Shown: piece after piece, positions 44,369-53,224 of the stretch
Layout of the letters: every line of letters begins with the position of its first letter
Position numbering within the stretch: the stretch's first letter is position 1
NCBI GenBank assembly: GCA_902783545.1
Contig: CACZRD010000044.1
Span: 1-64,000 of the forward strand
Direction of reading: 5' to 3'
DNA length: 64,000 bases
From: an uncultured Bacteroidales bacterium
GTDB lineage: Bacteria > Bacteroidota > Bacteroidia > Bacteroidales > Paludibacteraceae
Position numbers and translations under genes: made by a program
The notes under the pieces: generated by a model
Databases searched by the model: none
Told to the model about the DNA's origin: nothing
The model's input: the letters and a program-made list of their open reading frames with translations, nothing else

Positions 44369-45658
44369 CCTCGCGTCAACCAGGTCTCGATCCACGAATC
44401 CCTTGACGTCAAATATCACGGCGCCTTGATTCTTGTACTTCTTGAAGTCAAATGTCATGAACTGGTTATGGCTTACGCAAGCCACAACAGCCTCGTACTT
44501 CTTCGTCGGATCAACCGCCGCAATCAGTTCCTTCCCGTACTCGTGTTTCACCACTGCCGGCGATGCCCACGGATCATAGATATCCACCTTGCAACCGAAC
44601 TCCTCCAGCTCCGTGGCTATATCCACCACCTTCGTGTTACGGCAGTCGGGGCAGTTCTCCTTGAATGTCACGCCCAGTATCAACACGTTCGAATCTTTGA
44701 TCTTGTGGTCTTTCTGGATCATCAGTTTCAGCGTCTTGTGCGCAATGAAGTTCGCGATCGAGTTGTTCACGGCGCGCCCTGACAGGATTACCTGCGGGTC
44801 ATAACCCAGCGCCTTCGCCTTGTGTGCCAGATAATACGGGTCAACGGATATACAGTGACCACCGACCAGACCTGGTTTGTACTTCAGGAAGTTCCACTTC
44901 GTACCCGCAGCCTCGATCACATCGTTCGTGTCAATGCCCACTCTGTCGCATATCAGCGCCAGCTCGTTCATGAAACTGATGTTCACGTCGCGCTGACTGT
45001 TCTCCACAGCCTTCGCAGCCTCGGCAACCTTCATGTTCGGCGCTTTGTGCGTGCCGTTCTCCAGGATGCTGTTGTACAGCGCATCCACCAGGTCGGCTAC
45101 CTCAGGCGTCGAACCCGAAGTGATCTTCTTGATCTTCGTCAGGGTGTTGACCTTGTCGCCCGGATTGATGCGCTCCGGCGAGTACCCGCAGAAGAAGTCT
45201 TTGTTGAACTTCAGCCCGCTGTACTTCTCCAGTACCGGCACGCAGTCTTCCTCCGTGCAGCCCGGATATACGGTTGACTCATAGATGACTATGTCGCCCT
45301 CGTTCAGCGTTTTGCCTATCAGCTCACTCGCACTGATCAGCGGTGTCAGATCCGGATTGTTAAACCGGTCAATCGGCGTCGGCACAGTCACGATATACGT
45401 GTTTGCCTTTTTCAGTTCCTCTACATCCGACGTCAGCGTCAGTCCCACGCTCTTCGTTGCCTCATACAGGTCTCTCGCTTGTTTCATACCCACCAGATCA
45501 GCCTCCAGGGTGTGATCCTTACCTGCCTTCAACTCAGCCACACGTGGCTCGTAGATGTCAAATCCGATTACACGGTACTTCTTTCCGTACTCAATTGCCA
45601 ATGGCAGACCTACATATCCCAGTCCCACCACGGCGATAATTCGATTGTTTAATTCCAT
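44363..45658 (-). CDS. UDP-N-acetyl-sugar 6-dehydrogenase, TviB/WbpA/UngD-like
   Basis: This 431-residue enzyme has VVGLGYVGLPLA at the N-terminus, YESTVYPGCTEE, and the catalytic GLVGGHCISVDPYYLAHKA with the active Cys. These are markers of UDP-GlcNAc/ManNAc dehydrogenases (WecC, TviB, WbpA). It converts UDP-HexNAc to the uronic acid form. It is the first gene of the capsule operon and has a leader of about 180 nt. In Bacteroides fragilis such enzymes (UngD) are needed for several capsules. Confidence 0.9.
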   Translation of the reverse strand: MELNNRIIAVVGLGYVGLPLAIEYGKKYRVIGFDIYEPRVAELKAGKDHTLEADLVGMKQARDLYEATKSVGLTLTSDVEELKKANTYIVTVPTPIDRFNNPDLTPLISASELIGKTLNEGDIVIYESTVYPGCTEEDCVPVLEKYSGLKFNKDFFCGYSPERINPGDKVNTLTKIKKITSGSTPEVADLVDALYNSILENGTHKAPNMKVAEAAKAVENSQRDVNISFMNELALICDRVGIDTNDVIEAAGTKWNFLKYKPGLVGGHCISVDPYYLAHKAKALGYDPQVILSGRAVNNSIANFIAHKTLKLMIQKDHKIKDSNVLILGVTFKENCPDCRNTKVVDIATELEEFGCKVDIYDPWASPAVVKHEYGKELIAAVDPTKKYEAVVACVSHNQFMTFDFKKYKNQGAVIFDVKGFVDRDLVDARL

Positions 45659-45692
45659 TTTCTTATATGTATTTTTAAAGATTTCCTTAATT

Positions 45693-45796
45693 TCCGTCCC
45701 ATCCGTCCCATCCGTGGGCTTGCAAAAAAATCCGTCCCATCCGTCCTATCCGTGGGCTTACAAAAAAATCCGTCCCGTCCGTCCCATCCGTGGGCG
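45693..45796. repeat. Three 38-bp tandem repeats in the capsule-operon leader
   Basis: Units start at 45693, 45731 and 45769 (the last incomplete). Each has three 9-bp ATCCGTCCC-type segments followed by GTGGGCTTGC and an A-run. Period and frame of the unit are the same as in the array at 44260-44368, but the sequence has drifted (TCCGTCCCA against TCCGTTCAA). The array lies inside the predicted leader RNA of the capsule operon. Confidence 0.9.
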
Positions 45797-45848
45797 CTCA
45801 TCCCCTTGCACGCGTACGCACCCCCGCTCAATAATCACAAAAAGCGCG

Positions 45849-45880
45849 CAAAGGTACAAAAAAAAATCGACATTTGCAAA
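45849..45880 (-). promoter_or_regulatory. Capsule operon promoter
   Basis: On the minus strand, TTTG (45877-45880) is followed after 20 bp by TACCTTTG (45849-45856), matching the Bacteroidetes -33/-7 consensus. Transcription would start near 45842, leaving a leader of about 184 nt before the first capsule gene. The leader includes the 38-bp repeat array. Confidence 0.72.
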
Positions 45881-45993
45881 TTTTCCACGCATTTTCTTCA
45901 CTTTTCAATGATAACATTGCATATTTCCTCGCCCTCCCACCTGCCACTTACCGACTTGTTACCGCCCGAAAACGAGACCGCAAGCACCCCTCA

Positions 45994-46028
45994 CCATATG
46001 ATAACCGCAAGATACCCATATGATAACC
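45994..46028. promoter_or_regulatory. Direct repeat pair, possible operator
   Basis: CCATATGATAACC occurs at 45994-46006 and 46016-46028, start to start 22 bp, which is two helical turns. It lies between the divergent promoters of the capsule operon and the cotH gene. A regulator dimer could bind here, but no such protein is identified. Confidence 0.4.
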
Positions 46029-46068
46029 ATAGGATAAACGCCGATTTTTTCAATTTCTCACATTATAC

Positions 46069-46090
46069 TATATAATATATATATTATATA
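46069..46090. repeat. 22-bp perfect AT palindrome
   Basis: TATATAATATATATATTATATA is split by its centre between 46079 and 46080 and has no loop and no G or C. It is followed by CTTTTTG. It may melt easily or serve as a binding site. No terminator role is assigned because the stem has no G-C pair. Confidence 0.6.
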
Positions 46091-46224
46091 CTTTTTGTTC
46101 ACAAAAACCCGCAAAAATGTACCCGCTAATCCCCCTGAAATCCGCAAAAATCCACTCCCGAAACGCCTCGCGAAGCCCTATTTGGCGAAAAAAATATATT
46201 CCTTGCAAAAAAAGTGCCGCAAAA

Positions 46225-46256
46225 TTTGCAAATTTGGATTATTTTTTGTAACTTTG
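46225..46256 (+). promoter_or_regulatory. Promoter for the cotH/gltX unit
   Basis: TTTG (46225-46228) and TAACTTTG (46249-46256) are 20 bp apart. Transcription would start near 46263, giving a leader of about 50 nt to the GTG start at 46316. Confidence 0.72.
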
Positions 46257-46315
46257 TAGGCGTTTTTGCGTGTGCGCCTCATGGGCGTGCGAAATAAGAA
46301 GCATAAAGATTCATC

Positions 46316-48205
46316 GTGCGGACAAGAAATCGGACATATTGTGTGCTCCTCGCGTGCCTGCTTTTGTGGGCGGGCGCACTTTGTGCGCAAGATCCCAAAC
46401 TCAGCGGCACGCCCATCGGTTCGTCGCCTTCGGTGGATTATTCCACCTTTGATGCCACTACCACCCGCAATCTCCCCAAAGATGCCTTCGATGGTGACAT
46501 GAGCACGTTCTACGCCTCGTACGACCGTTATTACACCTACGTCGGCCTCGATCTCGGCAGCCGTCACATCATTACTCGCGTCGGCTGGAGCCCGCGCAAC
46601 GACGGACAAGGTCCCAAACGTGTACAACTCGGCGTCTTCGAAGGCGCCAACACCCCTGACTTCATGGATGCTGTACCGCTCTATGTCAATGACAAACAAG
46701 GCACAATAGGCAAGATGGATTATGCGGACGTGAACTGCTCGCTCGGCTTCCGCTATGTCCGTTACGTCGGCCCCAACGACGCGCGCTGTAACATCGCCGA
46801 ACTGGAGTTTTATGGTCACGCCGGCGATGGCGACAGCACCAACCTCTACCGCCCGACAAACCTGCCCTGCGTGGTGATCCACACTAAGGACAACACCGAT
46901 CCGTGGGACAAACAGACTTACATCGAGAGCATCGTCACCGTCCTCGGTGATGACGGATCCGTCTTGCAAGATACGGCGGGACTCCGGCTTCGCGGCAATG
47001 CCTCAATGGGATTCCCCAAGAAACCTTACCGGATAAAGTTCAACAACAAGCACAAACTCCTCGGTTCGCCCGCCAATGCCAAGAACTGGACGCTCATCAA
47101 TAACTATGGCGACAAAACGCTGATGCGAAACATTGTTGCTTTCCGCATCAGCGCTGCAATGGAGATGCCTTACACGCCCTTCTGCCGCGCTGTCGATGTG
47201 CTCGTCAACGGCGAGTACAAAGGCTGCTACCAGCTCAGCGACAAGATTGAAGTCAAGAAAGGCCGCGTGGCGATTGACGAGATGACGCCCGACGATATTT
47301 CCGGCGAAGCCCTCACCGGCGGCTACCTCTGGGAGATTGACAGTTACGCCTACAACGAGCCTGCGCCGTACTACTCGCCGCGCGGACTAAGCATAACCAT
47401 CCACTCGCCCAAAGACGATGAGATCGTTTCCGCCCAGCGCACGTACTTTGAGGATTACTTCAGCACGCTGGAGAATCGTGTCTATAAGAGCTCGTCCTCT
47501 AATACCACGTGGCGGCAGTACATCGACTATCCCTCGTTTGCGCGCTACTTCCTCGCTAACCAACTCAGCGGCAACCCTGACAGTTACTGGTCGTGTTACA
47601 TGTTCAAGAAACGCAACGACCCGCAAGCCTACACCGGTCCCGTCTGGGATTTCGACATCGCCTTTGACAACGATGACCGCGAATACCCGCTCTCGAACCA
47701 CACGGATTACATGTACGGCTCGGCATCGCACGTGCGCCCGTTCGTGGAGCATATTCTCTATGCCGACCAGCGTTCGCGCGACGAGATGCTGGATCTCTGG
47801 CACAGGGCGCGCAATCGTGGCATCAATGCCGACCTCCTCACCGCCTTCGTGGATAGTGTCGCTCAGAGCCTCGACGCCTCACAGCGGCTGAACTTCCTAC
47901 GCTGGCCTATACTCTCGCAGCGCGTACATCAGAATCCCGTCGCACTCGGCTCGTTCTCTGCTGAGGTCAATCGCCTGAAGCTGTTCTTGCCGATGCGTAT
48001 CAACTGGATGGATAGCAAGCTCGGCTACACTTTCCATTCTTACACCCCGCCCGCCGCTCTCACGCAGACTGCTGACAACCCGTCGGGCTACCGCGTGTAC
48101 GACCTCTACGGACGGCTCGTCTATTCAGGCACGCAAATGCCGCAACTACCGCAAGGAATATACATAATTCAACATAACAATAACACCAAAAAACTTTTGT
48201 ATTAA
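46316..48205 (+). CDS. Secreted CotH-family protein with F5/8-type domain and T9SS-like tail
   Basis: This 629-residue protein starts at GTG 46316; an in-frame TAA at 46304 and no upstream ATG leave this as the first start. A signal peptide ends at about residue 24 (GALCA). A discoidin-like (F5/8 type C) domain follows (about 30-160, [19 protein letters not shown]). The CotH domain has [33 protein letters not shown] and [12 protein letters not shown] with the DxD-type residues. CotH proteins are atypical protein kinases in Bacillus spores; in Bacteroidetes they are secreted and of unknown role. The tail [14 protein letters not shown], then LPQGIYIIQ, fits a T9SS type A sorting domain. Confidence 0.88.
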   Translation: MRTRNRTYCVLLACLLLWAGALCAQDPKLSGTPIGSSPSVDYSTFDATTTRNLPKDAFDGDMSTFYASYDRYYTYVGLDLGSRHIITRVGWSPRNDGQGPKRVQLGVFEGANTPDFMDAVPLYVNDKQGTIGKMDYADVNCSLGFRYVRYVGPNDARCNIAELEFYGHAGDGDSTNLYRPTNLPCVVIHTKDNTDPWDKQTYIESIVTVLGDDGSVLQDTAGLRLRGNASMGFPKKPYRIKFNNKHKLLGSPANAKNWTLINNYGDKTLMRNIVAFRISAAMEMPYTPFCRAVDVLVNGEYKGCYQLSDKIEVKKGRVAIDEMTPDDISGEALTGGYLWEIDSYAYNEPAPYYSPRGLSITIHSPKDDEIVSAQRTYFEDYFSTLENRVYKSSSSNTTWRQYIDYPSFARYFLANQLSGNPDSYWSCYMFKKRNDPQAYTGPVWDFDIAFDNDDREYPLSNHTDYMYGSASHVRPFVEHILYADQRSRDEMLDLWHRARNRGINADLLTAFVDSVAQSLDASQRLNFLRWPILSQRVHQNPVALGSFSAEVNRLKLFLPMRINWMDSKLGYTFHSYTPPAALTQTADNPSGYRVYDLYGRLVYSGTQMPQLPQGIYIIQHNNNTKKLLY

Positions 48206-48210
48206 AACTT

Positions 48211-49752
48211 ATGGATAACAGAAGAGTACGAGTGCGTTTCGCACCTTCGCCTACGGGCGCTCTACACATTGGCGGTGTACGCACTGCGCTGTATAACTAC
48301 CTCTTCGCACGTCAGCATGACGGCGACATGCTCCTCCGTATCGAGGACACCGACTCCACACGTTTCGTCCCTGGAGCCGAGGCGTATATCATCGAGGCAC
48401 TGGACTGGTTAGGCATTAAGATCGATGAGGGAATCTGCAAGGAAGCTCCCGACGGCAAAGGCGATCATGGCCCTTACCGCCAGAGTGAACGCCGGGATAT
48501 ATACTGGAAGTATGTAAAGCAGTTGCTGGACGAACATAAGGCTTACGTGGCGTTCGATACCCCGGAGCAGCTGGAAGCCAAGCGCAAAGAGATACCAAAC
48601 TTCCAATACGATGCCACAACGCGCGGTATGATGGACAACTCGCTGACCTGTGTGCATGCCAAAGAGCGTGTAGAGAACGGCGAGCCGTTTGTGGTGCGGT
48701 TCCTCGTTGACCCGGATGAAGATATTGTAGTTCACGACCTGATTCGCGGTGATGTGACGATCAACTCGAACATCCTTGACGACAAGGTGCTCTACAAATC
48801 CTCTGACCGCCTGCCGACCTACCACCTTGCCAACATCGTCGATGACCACCTGATGGGCATCACACATGTGATCCGTGGTGAGGAGTGGCTGCCTTCCGCC
48901 CCGCTGCACGTACTTCTCTACCGTGCTTTCGGCTGGGAAGACACGATGCCGCAGTTCGCTCACCTGCCTCTCTTGCTCAAACCTGACGGCAATGGCAAAC
49001 TCAGCAAACGTGACGGCGACCGTCTCGGCTTCCCTGTCTTCCCGCTCGAGTTCCACAATGAGAAAGACGGCTCGGTGAGCAGCGGTTACCGTGAGAGCGG
49101 TTACTACCCCGAGGCGGTGATTAACTTCCTCGCCCTGCTCGGCTGGCACGTATCGGGTGATCAGGAAATATTCTCTATGGACGAACTCATAGCTAACTTC
49201 TCCCTCGAGCGCGTGAGCAAATCCGGCGCGAAGTTCGACTACGAGAAGGGCAAGTGGTTCAACCACCAGTATCTCCAGATGCGCTCGAACGAACAACTCG
49301 CCGAAGAGTTCCGCCCCATTCTCGAAGCCAAGCTTGGCGAGAAAGCCGTCGCAAAAATCGGCAACGAAAAGATCGCCAAGATCGTCGGCCTCGTCAAGGA
49401 GCGTGTATCGTTCGTGAGCGAACTATGGGAGCAGTGTAACTTCTTGTTCGTTGCTCCCGAGGAGTATGACGAGAAGTCCCTCAAGAAACGCTGGAAAGAG
49501 GACTCCCCCAAACACATGAAAGAACTCCTCGCTGTGCTCAAAGCCCAGAAAGACTGGAGCTACGAGGCGCTGGATGCTACCGTTCTTCCGTGGATCGAAG
49601 CTCAAGGCTATGGCCTCGGCATCGTGATGAACGCTTTCCGAATCTGCCTCGTCGGTGCAGCCCGCGGCCCGCATATATGGGACATCACCGGCATCCTCGG
49701 CAAGGACGAGACGATACGCCGCGTTGAAGTCGCACTAAAGAAACTGGCATAA
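48211..49752 (+). CDS. gltX: Glutamyl-tRNA synthetase
   Basis: This 513-residue class I synthetase has the HIGH-type motif [20 protein letters not shown] near the N-terminus and the KMSKS-type motif KLSKRDGDR at about residue 263. It attaches glutamate to tRNA(Glu) in the cytoplasm. It begins 5 bp after the cotH-like gene and may share its promoter. It uses many C-ending codons, unlike the early glycan operon. The length fits the bacterial family (470-510). Confidence 0.97.
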   Translation: MDNRRVRVRFAPSPTGALHIGGVRTALYNYLFARQHDGDMLLRIEDTDSTRFVPGAEAYIIEALDWLGIKIDEGICKEAPDGKGDHGPYRQSERRDIYWKYVKQLLDEHKAYVAFDTPEQLEAKRKEIPNFQYDATTRGMMDNSLTCVHAKERVENGEPFVVRFLVDPDEDIVVHDLIRGDVTINSNILDDKVLYKSSDRLPTYHLANIVDDHLMGITHVIRGEEWLPSAPLHVLLYRAFGWEDTMPQFAHLPLLLKPDGNGKLSKRDGDRLGFPVFPLEFHNEKDGSVSSGYRESGYYPEAVINFLALLGWHVSGDQEIFSMDELIANFSLERVSKSGAKFDYEKGKWFNHQYLQMRSNEQLAEEFRPILEAKLGEKAVAKIGNEKIAKIVGLVKERVSFVSELWEQCNFLFVAPEEYDEKSLKKRWKEDSPKHMKELLAVLKAQKDWSYEALDATVLPWIEAQGYGLGIVMNAFRICLVGAARGPHIWDITGILGKDETIRRVEVALKKLA

Positions 49753-49793
49753 CAGTCCCCGCTATCGGGAAACCTACTAATAACCGTAAGAAC

Positions 49794-51782
49794 ATGAGAA
49801 CGAACTTGAGTTCACAGATCTCGCTCAGCCATGTGGCGAAAAAACTCTATTGCCCTGAAGACGTGTACGAACTCACACGTGTCACGCGCATGGAGAAGGT
49901 GAAAACCGTCATCTACGAAACCGGCAAACAGGGCGCTATAGCCGTGGCGCAACATATAGCCGAACTGATTGCCCAATACCAGAAGGAGGGTAAGAAGTTT
50001 GTGCTCAGCATGATGACCGGACGCTCGATGCAAGATATCTTTGCCGAACTCACCCGCCTCCACCAGGAGGGACTGAGTTTCCGCAACGTCGTGCTTGTCG
50101 TGGGCTATGAGTATTATCCGCTAACCTCGGAAGATGCCGGTTGCCTCGGACAACTTGAGGAGCAGTTCATCTCCAAGGTTGGCATCCTACCCGCGAACGT
50201 CATCTCTATTCCGGGCACGCTGGCGAAGGAGCAGATCATCGAAGCCTGTGCTGCCTACGAGCGCACAATCAAAGATCTCGGTGGTATAGATCTCATGTTA
50301 CTCGGTATAGGTCGTGGCGGCAACATAGCCTTCAACGAACCCGGCTCGCAGTTCAACAGCGAGACGCGACTCGTCCTTCTCGACAACAACTCCCGTGCCG
50401 ATGCCAGTGAGATGTTCGGTAACACCGAGTCCGTGCCCGTGAGCGCCATCACCATCGGTATAGACACGATCCTCAAATCGCGCGAGATACTGCTCGTCGC
50501 CTGGGGCGAACATAAGGCTGCACCCGTGGCGCGAGCCATTGAGCAAGATGCCTCGCCCGCGTGCCCCGCTTCGGCACTCCAGCTCTCGCCAAACGCACAT
50601 ATAGCCCTCGACCTCTCGGCTGCCGACCGCCTGACGCGTATCAGCAAACCCTGGACGGTCACCAGCTGCGAGTGGGACGACCAGCTGATCCGCAAAGCCA
50701 TAGTCTGGCTCTGCGAGAAGACCGACAAACCGATCCTCAAACTCACCAACAAGGATTACAACGACCACGGACTCTCGGAACTCATAACGCTCTTCGGCTC
50801 TGCCTATAACTGCAACATCAAGGTCTTCAATGACCTGCAGCATACCATCACCGGTTGGCCGGGAGGCAAACCCAACGCCGACGACAGCAATCGTCCTGAA
50901 CGGGCTAAACCCTTCCCCAAGAACGTGGTGATCTTCTCCCCGCACCCCGATGACGATGTGATCAGTATGGGCGGTACGTTCGCACGACTCATCAATCAGG
51001 GGCATAATGTCCACATTGCCTACCAGACTTCCGGCTGTATCGCCGTCTGTGACGACGAGGTCATCCGTTTCATGGACTTCATCAAGGGCTACAAACTCAT
51101 GCATCTGCCCGACGACAAGGTTATCGACCAAAAGTACAACGAGTACCTGAACTTCTTTAGCAAGGAGAAGATCGGTGATCAAGACACCCGCGAGATCCTC
51201 GACATCAAGGCGCTCATCCGCCGTGGCGAGGCAACAGCTGCCTGCCGACACATGGGACTGCCGCTGGATCATATCCACTTCCTCAACCTGCCGTTCTATG
51301 AGACCGGCACGATCAAGAAAGGCCCGCTCACCGAACGCGATATCCGTATCGTCGAAGACCTGCTCTTGCAAGTCAAACCCGACCAGATCTTCGTAGCCGG
51401 CGATCTCGCTGACCCGCACGGCACACACCGCGTCTGCACCGACGCCGTGCTTGCGGCTATCGATGATCTCAAACAGACCGAAGCCTGGGACGCCTGGCTC
51501 AAGAACTGCCGGATATGGATGTACCGCGGTGCATGGATGGAGTGGGGTGTTGATCTCATTGAGATGGCTGTGCCGATGTCGCCCGAGGAACTGCGCTCCA
51601 AACGAAACGCTATCCTCAAACATCAGTCGCAGATGGAGTCCGCGCCGTTCATGGGCAACGACGAACGCCTCTTCTGGCAACGCGCAGAGGACCGCAATCA
51701 CGCTACCGCCGAACTCTACGCCAAACTCGGTCTTGCCAACTACGAGGCAATCGAAGCCTTCGTTCAATACAGACCTTTGTAA
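49794..51782 (+). CDS. Glucosamine-6-phosphate deaminase fused to a PIG-L deacetylase domain
   Basis: This 662-residue fusion has an N-terminal half of the NagB type (about 40-290): MMTGRSMQDIF, a conserved GIGRGGNIAFNEPGS with the catalytic residues, and a sugar-phosphate-binding tail. The C-terminal half (about 380-640) is a PIG-L/LmbE deacetylase with FSPHPDDDVISMGG (zinc ligands) and DPHGTHRVC. The same fusion is common in Bacteroidales. NagB changes glucosamine 6-phosphate into fructose 6-phosphate and ammonia; the PIG-L half may deacetylate a GlcNAc derivative first. Typical NagB has HIGRGG-like signature variants, so activity of the first half is likely but not proven. Confidence 0.88.
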   Translation: MRTNLSSQISLSHVAKKLYCPEDVYELTRVTRMEKVKTVIYETGKQGAIAVAQHIAELIAQYQKEGKKFVLSMMTGRSMQDIFAELTRLHQEGLSFRNVVLVVGYEYYPLTSEDAGCLGQLEEQFISKVGILPANVISIPGTLAKEQIIEACAAYERTIKDLGGIDLMLLGIGRGGNIAFNEPGSQFNSETRLVLLDNNSRADASEMFGNTESVPVSAITIGIDTILKSREILLVAWGEHKAAPVARAIEQDASPACPASALQLSPNAHIALDLSAADRLTRISKPWTVTSCEWDDQLIRKAIVWLCEKTDKPILKLTNKDYNDHGLSELITLFGSAYNCNIKVFNDLQHTITGWPGGKPNADDSNRPERAKPFPKNVVIFSPHPDDDVISMGGTFARLINQGHNVHIAYQTSGCIAVCDDEVIRFMDFIKGYKLMHLPDDKVIDQKYNEYLNFFSKEKIGDQDTREILDIKALIRRGEATAACRHMGLPLDHIHFLNLPFYETGTIKKGPLTERDIRIVEDLLLQVKPDQIFVAGDLADPHGTHRVCTDAVLAAIDDLKQTEAWDAWLKNCRIWMYRGAWMEWGVDLIEMAVPMSPEELRSKRNAILKHQSQMESAPFMGNDERLFWQRAEDRNHATAELYAKLGLANYEAIEAFVQYRPL

Positions 51783-51802
51783 ATAAATCTTTGAATTCAT
51801 AT

Positions 51803-53224
51803 ATGAAAAACATCACATGTTTCGTTCCGTTTCAGTCGGAGCAACAAGTACAAACAACCGTGCAGAACCTCTCCAAGCAACCGCTGGTAGCTGAGGTGCA
51901 CTATATCAAAGGGGATATCCGTTCGACAGCGAACATCCGCGCCATCGCTGCGCAGAGTCACACCCCTTATACGCTTATCTACACCAAGTACACGACCCTC
52001 TCGTTCGTGCTCTTTGCGCTTGAGCGGATGGAAGCGCTCATGGAGGATACCGGTGCCGCAATGGTATATGCCGACCACTTCAATCAGTCTGGCGCTATCC
52101 GCACCAACGCACCGGTGATCGACTACCAGCTCGGTGCTCTGCGCGATGATTTCGACTTCGGCTCGGTACTTTTCTACCGCACCTCGGCGCTCATCGATGC
52201 CGTTAACTGCATGGATGTTGATTACCAATATGCCGGTCTGTATGATCTGCGACTCAAAGTCAGCCAAAAAGGTGCCCTCGAACATATCAACGAGTTCCTC
52301 TACTACGATGTCGAACTCGACACCCGTAAGTCCGGCGAGAAACTCTTCGATTATGTTGATCCCAAGAACCGCGGTGTGCAGATAGAGATGGAGAAAGCCG
52401 TTACACGTCACCTCAAAGATATAGGCGGTTATCTGGAGCCTGGCTTCAAGGATGTCGATATGACTGCCGGCGACTTCGAGTACGAGGCCTCGGTCGTTAT
52501 CCCCTGCAAGAACCGTGTACGCACTATCGAGACAGCTATCCGTAGCGCTCTCTCGCAGAAAGTCAATGCGCCCTATAAGTTCAACGTCATCGTTGTGGAC
52601 GACAATAGCGAGGACGGCACAGTCGATGCCATCAAGCGCATTGTTGCCGAAGGCCATGACAATCTCATCTACATCGCGCAAGACAAGTCCTGGCACGCCA
52701 TCGGTGGAAACTGGAACGTAGCCCTGCATCATCCCAAGTGCGGACGTTTTGCCATTCAGCTTGACAGTGATGACACGTACTTCGATGAGAATACAGTCCA
52801 GAAGTTCATTGACGCCTTCCATGAGCAGAACTGCGCGATGGTCGTAGGCACATACAGGATGACAGACTTTGACGGCAATGAGTTGCCCCCGGGAATAATC
52901 GACCACCGCGAGTGGACACCCGACAACGGCCGTAACAATGCCCTGCGTATCAACGGTCTCGGCGCACCGCGTGGATTCTACACGCCGCTGCTGCGCACGA
53001 TTAACTTCCCCACAACCAAGTACGGCGAGGATTATGCAGTAGGTCTGCGCGTCAGCCGTGAGTACCAGATAGGACGTATCTACGACGTGCTCTACAACTG
53101 CCGCCGCTGGGAGGATAACTCCGATGCCAACTGCGACGTCGTTGCCATGAATGCGAACAACTTCTACAAAGATCGTATCCGCACCTGGGAACTCAAAGCC
53201 CGCATAGCGATGAACAAAAGATGA
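51803..53224 (+). CDS. Glycosyltransferase family 2 protein with extra N-terminal region
   Basis: This protein has about 473 residues from ATG 51803; an earlier TTG at 51791 is less likely. The first 220 residues are a GT-A-like region without clear catalytic residues (a pseudo-domain or second transferase). The second half is an ordinary GT2 domain with ASVVIPCKNRVRTIETAI, VVDDNSEDGTVDA and the DxD-type QLDSDDTYF. It has no membrane helix. It overlaps the SpoIID-like gene by 4 bp. This gene set (nagB/PIG-L, GT2, SpoIID) recurs in Bacteroidales and suggests cell-wall sugar metabolism. Confidence 0.82.
   Translation: MKNITCFVPFQSEQQVQTTVQNLSKQPLVAEVHYIKGDIRSTANIRAIAAQSHTPYTLIYTKYTTLSFVLFALERMEALMEDTGAAMVYADHFNQSGAIRTNAPVIDYQLGALRDDFDFGSVLFYRTSALIDAVNCMDVDYQYAGLYDLRLKVSQKGALEHINEFLYYDVELDTRKSGEKLFDYVDPKNRGVQIEMEKAVTRHLKDIGGYLEPGFKDVDMTAGDFEYEASVVIPCKNRVRTIETAIRSALSQKVNAPYKFNVIVVDDNSEDGTVDAIKRIVAEGHDNLIYIAQDKSWHAIGGNWNVALHHPKCGRFAIQLDSDDTYFDENTVQKFIDAFHEQNCAMVVGTYRMTDFDGNELPPGIIDHREWTPDNGRNNALRINGLGAPRGFYTPLLRTINFPTTKYGEDYAVGLRVSREYQIGRIYDVLYNCRRWEDNSDANCDVVAMNANNFYKDRIRTWELKARIAMNKR

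Larger units (their letters stand above)
45659..46315. other. Divergent intergenic region with two promoters and repeats
   Basis: This 657-bp region carries no gene. From left to right: a three-unit 38-bp repeat array (45693-45796), a minus-strand promoter (45849-45880), two 13-bp direct repeats CCATATGATAACC (45994-46006 and 46016-46028), a 22-bp perfect AT palindrome (46069-46090) and a plus-strand promoter (46225-46256). Confidence 0.75.

Noticed and set aside
44260..45796. CRISPR array
   Set aside because: The repeats are directly tandem with a 38-bp period, have no unique spacers, and no cas genes are near.
46069..46090. AT palindrome as an intrinsic terminator
   Set aside because: The stem lacks G-C pairs, and no gene ends close to it.
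45659..46315. UpxY/UpxZ-type capsule regulators or invertible promoter
   Set aside because: No NusG-like gene precedes the capsule operon, and no inverted repeats flank the promoter as in Bacteroides invertible promoters. The array repeats are direct.
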